Part shown: positions 58,366-64,000 of the stretch, in pieces | Layout of the letters: each line of letters starts with the position of its first letter | How positions within the stretch are numbered: position 1 is the first letter of the stretch | NCBI GenBank assembly: GCA_024637035.1 | Contig: JAGXFW010000004.1 | Coordinates: 151,241 to 215,240, forward strand | DNA from: Actinomycetes bacterium | GTDB lineage: Bacteria > Actinomycetota > Thermoleophilia > RBG-16-64-13 | DNA length: 64,000 nucleotides | Direction of reading: 5' to 3' | The notes under the pieces: generated by a model | Databases searched by the model: none | Told to the model about the DNA's origin: nothing | What the model saw: only the letters and a program-made list of their open reading frames with translations | Made by a program: the position numbers and the translations under genes

Positions 58366-59510
58366 CGGGCGCCGCCGACCCCCGGCCCGACGCCGATCCT
58401 CTCGTGTATCTGCCGAAGCTCGTGGCCTGGGAGGTCACGCGGTCGTGCAACTTGTCGTGTGTACACTGTCGGGCTTCGGCCGAGAAAGGCCCGTACCCCG
58501 GTGAACTAGACCTCGACCAATGCCGGGCCCTCATCGACGACATCGCCTCGTTCAGCAATCCGGTACTGATACTCACCGGCGGCGACCCCCTCATGCGCGA
58601 GGACATCTGGGAGATCGCCGAGCACGCGATCGCTGCGGGCCTGCGCACCGTCATGTCTCCGAACGGCACGTTGGTGACGCCTGAAGTCGCCCAGCGCATG
58701 AAGACCATCGGCATCCCGAGGATCTCCATCAGTATCGACTTCCCCACCGCCGAACTACACGACAAGTTCCGTGGAGTGCAGGGCGCGTTCGATGGCGCCG
58801 TGCGCGGCGTGAAGACGGCGATAGCGGCCGGGGTGCAGGTGCAGATCAACTCCACGATCACCCGGTTGAACGTCGACTACCTCGACGATCTGCTCGAGCT
58901 CGCCGACGACCTCGGCGCGGTCGCCTTCCACCCCTTCTTGTTGGTGCCCACCGGCCGCGGCAAGGAGCTTGGTCCCGAGGAGCTCCCTCCGGAAGACTAC
59001 GAGCGCACCCTCAACTGGGTCTACGATCGTCAGAAGACTTCGAAGATCTTCTTCAAGCCCACGGACGCGCCCCACTACCACCGCATCATGCGTCAGCGGG
59101 CCAAGGAGGACGGCACCGACCTCAGCGAACTGAAGATGCACCCGCACTCTCACGCCGCGATGTCGGGGAAGGTGGGCAAGGCGGGACATCCCGGCGATCT
59201 GGACTCTCACTCGCGCGGTTGCCTCGCAGGCACGGGGTTCTGTTTCGTGAGTCATGTGGGTCAGGTACAACCGTGCGGATATTTCGACGTGGCCGCGGGC
59301 GATGTCAAGGTGCAGCCCTTCTCGGAGATCTGGCGCACGTCGCCTCTGTTCGAGGACCTTCGCGACCCCGATAAGCTCGGTGGCAAGTGCGGCATCTGCG
59401 AGTATCGAAGGGTGTGCGGTGGTTGCCGGGCGCGGGCCTACGAAGTGAGCGGCGACTACCTTGCGGAAGAGCCGTACTGCGTCTACGAGCCGGTGCGCCG
59501 GGGCTGTTGA
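58362..59510 (+). CDS. ahbD: Radical SAM/SPASM heme b synthase AhbD
   Basis: 382 residues. [20 protein letters not shown] has the CxxxCxxC motif; [19 protein letters not shown] and [12 protein letters not shown] are close to AhbD. The SPASM tail has [20 protein letters not shown], and an additional [12 protein letters not shown]. In the siroheme-dependent pathway AhbD decarboxylates Fe-coproporphyrin III to heme b. AhbC is the main alternative but is usually longer at the N-terminus. AhbA/B/C are not in this window. Confidence 0.78.
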   Translation: MTGAADPRPDADPLVYLPKLVAWEVTRSCNLSCVHCRASAEKGPYPGELDLDQCRALIDDIASFSNPVLILTGGDPLMREDIWEIAEHAIAAGLRTVMSPNGTLVTPEVAQRMKTIGIPRISISIDFPTAELHDKFRGVQGAFDGAVRGVKTAIAAGVQVQINSTITRLNVDYLDDLLELADDLGAVAFHPFLLVPTGRGKELGPEELPPEDYERTLNWVYDRQKTSKIFFKPTDAPHYHRIMRQRAKEDGTDLSELKMHPHSHAAMSGKVGKAGHPGDLDSHSRGCLAGTGFCFVSHVGQVQPCGYFDVAAGDVKVQPFSEIWRTSPLFEDLRDPDKLGGKCGICEYRRVCGGCRARAYEVSGDYLAEEPYCVYEPVRRGC

Positions 59511-59766
59511 CGTTCGCCACCGGGTGCCTCCAGCTCCTGGTACCGTGTTCATCTTTCGCGGCGGGGTTGCCGATAGTGATCAGTGGAGCCTGGGCGATCC
59601 CTGGACCGTTGCCGGGCAGGGAGGCGGAAGGTGTTTCCGCGGCCCGGCCGTAGCTGTAGAATAAAGCGATGCGGGGTAGATAAGGACCTCAGGTCGGCAT
59701 GATGACGTTGGCACGATGATCCAGACGGGACGTGATGGTGACAGTACGGTTCGGGAGAGTTCGTCC

Positions 59767-61017
59767 GTGACGCGGGTGGCACGCTCCGCATATATGCGGA
59801 TCCTGCTCGCGTTGTCGGCGTTCGCACTCTTGGTCGCCGCACCTGCTGCGCTCGCGGATTCGTCCGACCCGACGTCCTCCACGAGCGTGACGACGGCCAC
59901 GATTGCCACGACCCTTGCCACCACCACTACGCTCGCGCCCACCACGACGACCCGTGCCACCACCACTACGCTCGCGCCCACCACGACGACCACGGCTCCC
60001 CCCGGTCCTTCGCCTGAGACGCTTCAACGCCTTGGAGAACTGGAGGAGTTGTCTACTCGGATCTCGGCTTTGCAGTATCAGGTGTACCTGGCGTCCATCG
60101 AACTCGACGAGATCGACAAGGTGCTCGCCGGCACAACGGAAGAGTACAACCTGCGGGTGCTCGAGCTTCAGGAAGAGAATCAGCGGGCCGAGGTGCTGCA
60201 GAGCGAACTACGGCTCGTGCGCACCGAACTCGAAGCCGCGACGGACCAACTCACGGAGCGGATGATCGGTGCCTACAAGAGCGATGATTCCGCGCTCAAT
60301 TTCTTGCTGAACACCTCTGACATGAGCGACTTCATCCGTCGCCTCACGTTGCTCATCTCGATCGTGCGCAGCGACAAGGCCCGCGTCGACGAGGTAGGCA
60401 CCCTGAGGGCGCGGGCCGATCGTCTGCTCGATGAGGCATCGCAACAGATCTACGAGGTGACCTCCGCTTCTCGCCGGCTCGAGGAACAGAAGGCCGTCAT
60501 CGAGTCGAAACTGGCGGAGCGTCAGGCCTACGTCGACCGGCTGAGCGAGGAAGTGCGTGGGCTCGTCGACCAGCAGCGCCGCATCGCCGTCGACGTGGCT
60601 CCCGCGGGCTTCGACCTCGGCGCCTACATGGTGGGCGACGGCAACGCGATAGTGAAGACGGCCCTGCGCTACCTCGGTATCCCGTACGTCTGGGGTGGCG
60701 AGACGCCCAACGGCTTCGATTGCTCCGGTCTCTTGGTATACGTGTACAAGCAGCACGGACTGAGTATTCCGCATTACTCGCGCTACCAGGCGAAGTTGGG
60801 TTTCGAGGTGCCGCTGGCCAATATCCAGCCGGGCGACTTCGTCGCGTTCGGCGACCCCGTGTACCACATCGGCATGTACGTCGGAGACGGCCTGTTCATC
60901 CACGCTCCTCGCACCGGCGACGTCGTGAAGATCAGCGTTCTCGCGCAGCGCTCCGACCTCTCGGCCATCAGACGCGTCGCCGTGTCGGTGCCTATCGAGG
61001 GTCTGCTCATCCCCTGA
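59767..61017 (+). CDS. Secreted NlpC/P60 peptidoglycan endopeptidase with coiled coil
   Basis: 416 residues from GTG 59767 (GGGAGAG upstream); ATG 59794 starts the hydrophobic signal MRILLALSAFALLVAAPAAL. A Thr-rich linker built from two near-identical 39-base DNA units comes next, then a coiled coil (about 85-280). The NlpC/P60 domain has YVWGGETPNGFDCSGLLVYV (catalytic Cys), IQPGDFVAFGDPVYHIGMYV (catalytic His) and a third polar residue near FIHAPRTGDV. The 256 bases upstream hold no gene. Confidence 0.9.
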   Translation: MTRVARSAYMRILLALSAFALLVAAPAALADSSDPTSSTSVTTATIATTLATTTTLAPTTTTRATTTTLAPTTTTTAPPGPSPETLQRLGELEELSTRISALQYQVYLASIELDEIDKVLAGTTEEYNLRVLELQEENQRAEVLQSELRLVRTELEAATDQLTERMIGAYKSDDSALNFLLNTSDMSDFIRRLTLLISIVRSDKARVDEVGTLRARADRLLDEASQQIYEVTSASRRLEEQKAVIESKLAERQAYVDRLSEEVRGLVDQQRRIAVDVAPAGFDLGAYMVGDGNAIVKTALRYLGIPYVWGGETPNGFDCSGLLVYVYKQHGLSIPHYSRYQAKLGFEVPLANIQPGDFVAFGDPVYHIGMYVGDGLFIHAPRTGDVVKISVLAQRSDLSAIRRVAVSVPIEGLLIP

Positions 61018-61036
61018 TCGACCCTTGATCGACGGG

Positions 61037-61076
61037 TGATCATCCCCCGATCGACAGCTGATCATCCCCCGATCGA
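61037..61076 (+). repeat. 18-bp direct repeat, 22-bp period
   Basis: TGATCATCCCCCGATCGA occurs at 61037-61054 and 61059-61076, and related TTGATCGAC units lie just before it. It fills the gap behind the NlpC/P60 stop. No function is apparent. Confidence 0.75.
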
Positions 61077-61143
61077 TCCGTACCCCCTGTCTCCGCTGAG
61101 GGCACGCGCCAGGCGTCCAACGGCCCTATGCTAGACTCCGTTC

Positions 61144-62226
61144 ATGGCGACCATCTCGCGATCCTCACGGGTCTACGTTCTCGACACTAACGCACTTCTC
61201 AACGACCCCCAGGTCGTCTATTCCTTCTCCGGCGCTGAGGTCGTGGTCCCGGTCGGTGTGATCATGGAACTCGACAAGATCAAGCGCCAGCGATCCGATC
61301 GACGCGTACGCTTCCACGGTCGCAAGGCGACCCGTCTACTCTTCGAACTGTCTCAACAAGGCCGGCTTGCCGAGGGTGTCACCCTCTCGAACGGATCGCT
61401 CTTCCGCGTCGATGAAGCTACCGATTTCGGCGATGTTCCGGATGGCCTCGATCTTCGCCGGGTAGACGATCAGATCCTCGCGCTCGCCTGTGTCCTCGAC
61501 ACTGGGCCCGCCGTGCGGGTGACCGTGGTCTCGAACGATCTCAATCTGCTGCTCCGCGCCGAAGTACTCGGTCTCGGCACGTACCGTTTCGAGGGCAAAC
61601 TCGAGAGTCTGTTGGAGCAGCGCCTCACCCCTATGGAGTGGTTCCGGGAGCACGGCGTCATGCTGGTGCTGGCGGTGTTGACGGTGGTGTTCGCCGCGTC
61701 GACCGCCTATCTTTCCTACTTTGCGCCGGCTCCGAGCCGAGTCATGGATCTGCCGATGGCCGACGGCGCCATCCTCCTGCGGAGCCTCGGGGTGAGCCCT
61801 CAAGTGCTCGAAGACCACTACCGCGGCATGCTCGCCGACGATCCGGCCGACCTCGACGCGCTGGTCAACCTGGGCAACCTGTACTTCGACCAAGAACGCT
61901 ACCTGGAGGCCGTCGAGTTCTACCGCGAATCGCTGGTGATCGATCCAGCCGACCCCAGCGTACGCACTGACCTCGGCATCTCCCTCCTCCGCCTTGGCCA
62001 CACTGTCGAGGCTGTTCAAGCGTTCGAGCAGGCCATCAGTGACGCTCCCGAGCACGCTCTCGCCCACTACAATCTTGGCGTGACTCTCGCGCAGGCCGGC
62101 GATCCGACGCGCGCTATCCAGGAGCTGGGAGAGGCCGTGCGCCTGTCGCAGGGAAGCGGGATCGTGCCGGAGGAAGCGGCCCTGTCGCTCATCGAGGAGT
62201 TGCGGGCTCAAGTTGGGGGAGGCTGA
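61144..62226 (+). CDS. PIN-domain protein with membrane span and TPR repeats
   Basis: 360 residues. The PIN domain (8-150) begins YVLDTNALLNDP, with VGVIMELDKIKRQRSD and DDQILALACVLD supplying further acidic residues, and VVSNDLNLLLRA; it resembles the PIN part of PhoH-like/YlaK proteins. One membrane span (GVMLVLAVLTVVFAASTAYL) follows at about 175-195. Three TPR units (LVNLGNLYFDQERYLEAVEF and later) follow. Putative nuclease tethered to the membrane; the target is unknown. Confidence 0.75.
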   Translation: MATISRSSRVYVLDTNALLNDPQVVYSFSGAEVVVPVGVIMELDKIKRQRSDRRVRFHGRKATRLLFELSQQGRLAEGVTLSNGSLFRVDEATDFGDVPDGLDLRRVDDQILALACVLDTGPAVRVTVVSNDLNLLLRAEVLGLGTYRFEGKLESLLEQRLTPMEWFREHGVMLVLAVLTVVFAASTAYLSYFAPAPSRVMDLPMADGAILLRSLGVSPQVLEDHYRGMLADDPADLDALVNLGNLYFDQERYLEAVEFYRESLVIDPADPSVRTDLGISLLRLGHTVEAVQAFEQAISDAPEHALAHYNLGVTLAQAGDPTRAIQELGEAVRLSQGSGIVPEEAALSLIEELRAQVGGG

Positions 62227-62352
62227 GCCGATTTGGCGTCCACGGCGTCCGCGACACTGACTCGGATCCGACGCGGACGCTCTCCGCTCGACGCGTGACG
62301 CCCGGCGGTGGTAGCATACGTGCACTCGTGAACGGCTCCTTGGGGGGAAGGC

Positions 62353-63576
62353 GTGCGTAGACGCATCGCTTGGATCGCATTATCCGGCTTGGCACTCCTG
62401 CTGCTCGTGACCCTGCTCGGGTTCAGCGAGACCTCGAAGCCCAGCTTCTGCTCCAGCTGTCACCTGATCGAGCCGTACAAGACCTCATGGGACTCCTCTT
62501 CGCACGCGGCGGCGGACGTGACCTGTGTCGAGTGTCACTTCGAACCCGGCGTCATCGGATACATCAAGGGGAAGACGTACTCGATCATCAAGCTCACGCA
62601 GTTCGCTGCCGGAGCCACCGAGATCAAGCCCGAGGCGCACAAGCTGGTCGTGGGCTCCGGGTGCGTGCATTGCCACGAGTACGTTCGTGAGCCCGATGAC
62701 CCACGGTACCCTTCGGGCATCGTGGTGGAGGGTATCCAGTTCCCTCACGATTTCCATGTGAACTCCGCCAACCTCCAGTGCGCTGACTGTCACAGCGGTG
62801 TCGTGCATGGCTCGGAACTGGTGGGCGAAGAGAAGCCGCAGGCCGCGGCCGACCCAGCTTTTTGCCGGAGTTGTCACACCGGTGAGTTCGCCCCCATCCT
62901 CTTCGCGGCTATAGAGCCGGTGGGCCGGGAACACCCCGGAGTGCCCAAGGTAGACGTGAACGTGTGGCGTAACGTCCACTGGCGCGCCGCCGACGGGCCC
63001 ACCGTCTTCGAGGGTATGTCGTACGACAAGATCGAGCCCGAGACCTGCTTGGCCTGTCACGATGAGCCCGTTGTTGCGAAAGCCTGCAAGAGTTGTCACT
63101 CCGCCCGCGAGCCGGAGTTCTCGGCTTCTCCTGCCGCCGCCGCCGCGAGCCTTCTTCCCGTGGCCCTGTTCGCGTTCCTGTTCGTTCTGTTCATGGTCGC
63201 GGTCTTCCTCAAGCATGGGGAGAAGGCGCGCTTCTTCTCGTCGCTCTGGCTGAGAGGCGTCGCTGTCCTGGTTCTGGCGTCCGATGTGCTGGTCGTCTAC
63301 CTGATCGTGAGCGAAGTGATCACCGAGCAGACGGGCCGCCACGAAGTGGGCCCCACTACGGTCTGGGTGAGCTATCTGTTCTTGAGCGTGGCTCTCATCG
63401 GGTTCCTTCTGTTCGAGGCCGGCCTCCTGCCGAGTCCGCTGAGCACCGTGAAGCTTCCCCCTGAGGACGAGGACGAGTTCCTGGTGCCGAAGCCGATCCG
63501 TCGCATGACCTCGAAGACGCCGCCGGACGCTGAGTCGTCCGACGGCGCCCTCCCCACCCCCGAGGACCGCCCATGA
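62353..63576 (+). CDS. NapC/NirT-like multiheme cytochrome c (seven CxxCH) with C-terminal membrane spans
   Basis: 407 residues. The N-terminal span IAWIALSGLALLLLVTLLGF is an anchor. Seven heme motifs in order: CSSCH, CVECH, CVHCH, CADCH, CRSCH, CLACH, CKSCH. Three C-terminal spans lie at about 265-365 (LLPVALFAFLFVLFMVAVFL, GVAVLVLASDVLVVYLIVSE, VSYLFLSVALIGFLLFEAGL). Probably transfers electrons between quinol and periplasmic-side acceptors. GTG 62353; GGGGGGAAGG upstream. Coupled to the Rieske gene by ATGA. Confidence 0.85.
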   Translation: MRRRIAWIALSGLALLLLVTLLGFSETSKPSFCSSCHLIEPYKTSWDSSSHAAADVTCVECHFEPGVIGYIKGKTYSIIKLTQFAAGATEIKPEAHKLVVGSGCVHCHEYVREPDDPRYPSGIVVEGIQFPHDFHVNSANLQCADCHSGVVHGSELVGEEKPQAAADPAFCRSCHTGEFAPILFAAIEPVGREHPGVPKVDVNVWRNVHWRAADGPTVFEGMSYDKIEPETCLACHDEPVVAKACKSCHSAREPEFSASPAAAAASLLPVALFAFLFVLFMVAVFLKHGEKARFFSSLWLRGVAVLVLASDVLVVYLIVSEVITEQTGRHEVGPTTVWVSYLFLSVALIGFLLFEAGLLPSPLSTVKLPPEDEDEFLVPKPIRRMTSKTPPDAESSDGALPTPEDRP

Positions 63577-64000
63577 GCGACCCCGTCTCCACCACACTCT
63601 CCGACGCCTCCGCCGAGAGCCTCTCCCGCCGGAGCTTCCTCACCTACCTCCTCGGCCTGGCCGGGGCCCTGGGCGCCGCCGGCCTGCTCTTCCCCATCGC
63701 CCGCTACGCCTACCCGGTGAAGCGTGTGGAGGTGCAGCCCAAGGTACGGGTGGCCGCAGCCTCCGCCCTCACCCCGCTCGGGGAAGCCGTGGTCTTCGAC
63801 TACCAAGACGCCTCCGCTGTCCTCATCCTCCTTGCGGACTCCACTCCGAAGGCCTTCTACCTCGCCTGCACCCACTTCGGCTGCCTGGTCAAGTGGCGCC
63901 TCGAGGAGAAGGACTTCTACTGCCCGTGCCACGCCGGCATCTTCGCCCCGGACGGCACCGTGGTCTCCGGCCCTCCGCCCTCCCCTCTGGTGGAGCTGAA
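63573..64000 (+). CDS. Rieske [2Fe-2S] protein, partial (cut by window end)
   Basis: At least 142 residues. The N-terminus has RRSFLTYLLG, a twin-arginine-type signal with one span. The Rieske motifs CTHFGC and CPCHAG bind the cluster. With the heptaheme cytochrome it probably belongs to a quinol:acceptor complex whose cytochrome b would lie beyond the window. Starts inside the preceding gene (ATGA). Confidence 0.92.
   Translation, partial: MSDPVSTTLSDASAESLSRRSFLTYLLGLAGALGAAGLLFPIARYAYPVKRVEVQPKVRVAAASALTPLGEAVVFDYQDASAVLILLADSTPKAFYLACTHFGCLVKWRLEEKDFYCPCHAGIFAPDGTVVSGPPPSPLVEL

Noticed and set aside
59511..59766. Small frames behind ahbD
   Set aside because: No ribosome sites, no similarity to anything recognised, and composition like an intergenic leader.

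Overview
The window looks like a chromosomal piece from a high-GC, anaerobic, deep-branching member of the Actinomycetota (Coriobacteriia/OPB41-like or a related lineage; genus not resolvable by eye). The pointers are a dnaK-grpE-dnaJ-hspR operon with a HAIR-like operator, a group 3b [NiFe] hydrogenase, a tungstate/molybdenum-cofactor operon, an AhbD-type heme pathway, a multiheme cytochrome next to a Rieske protein, and lysine-fermentation Kdd. No rRNA, tRNA, transposase, integrase or CRISPR array was recognised.

Layout. 1-4864: hydrogenase operon (beta, gamma, delta, alpha; reverse strand), a CRP-like palindrome upstream, and a cyclic-nucleotide-domain protein. 4965-11044: FrhB-like Fe-S flavoprotein, lipoprotein, dCache-HAMP receptor, phosphotriesterase-family enzyme, adenosine deaminase, small membrane protein. 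11126-20623: an accessory array described below. 20624-34997: clpB, kdd, class A PBP, radical SAM + VTT membrane protein, the chaperone operon, zinc-finger membrane protein, MBL hydrolase, FmdB-like protein. 35022-43393: degenerate EAL protein, SurE-HAD fusion, ligA, 3D-domain protein, K+ channel, solitary CpaF-like ATPase. 43693-51544: nitroreductase, a 57-residue protein, a Moco/Tuco-like riboswitch with terminator, then tupABC-mobAB-moaA-moaC/MOSC-mog as one overlapping operon. 51664-59510: ccsA, cysG-like, hemA, hemC, cobA/hemD, hemB, ahbD as one heme operon. 59767-64000: NlpC/P60 protein, PIN-TPR protein, heptaheme cytochrome, Rieske protein (cut by the window end).

The most unusual part is 11.1-20.6 kb. 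Downstream of the intact clpB gene lie four further copies of its 3' end, all in the same orientation. They become shorter and more damaged with distance from clpB: about 300 codons, then 176, then scattered pieces, then about 31 codons. Each copy, including intact clpB, has a toxin-antitoxin module or its remnant immediately beyond the clpB stop (HicBA or nucleotidyltransferase-HEPN). Between the copies are three paralogous secreted proteins and two broken copies of a secreted metalloprotease, whose upstream region has a TTGACT / G-tract / TAGTCT arrangement with 10 versus 8 G. I read this as an accretion island grown by repeated duplication or capture at the clpB 3' end, with no visible recombinase.

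How the genes fit together: the tungstate/molybdopterin genes supply a cofactor, and the heme operon supplies b- and c-type cytochromes (CcsA handles c-type maturation). The terminal cytochrome-Rieske pair is the probable start of a quinol-oxidising complex, and the hydrogenase balances NAD(P)H and H2. HspR, encoded in the dnaK operon, probably controls that operon through the HAIR-like site.
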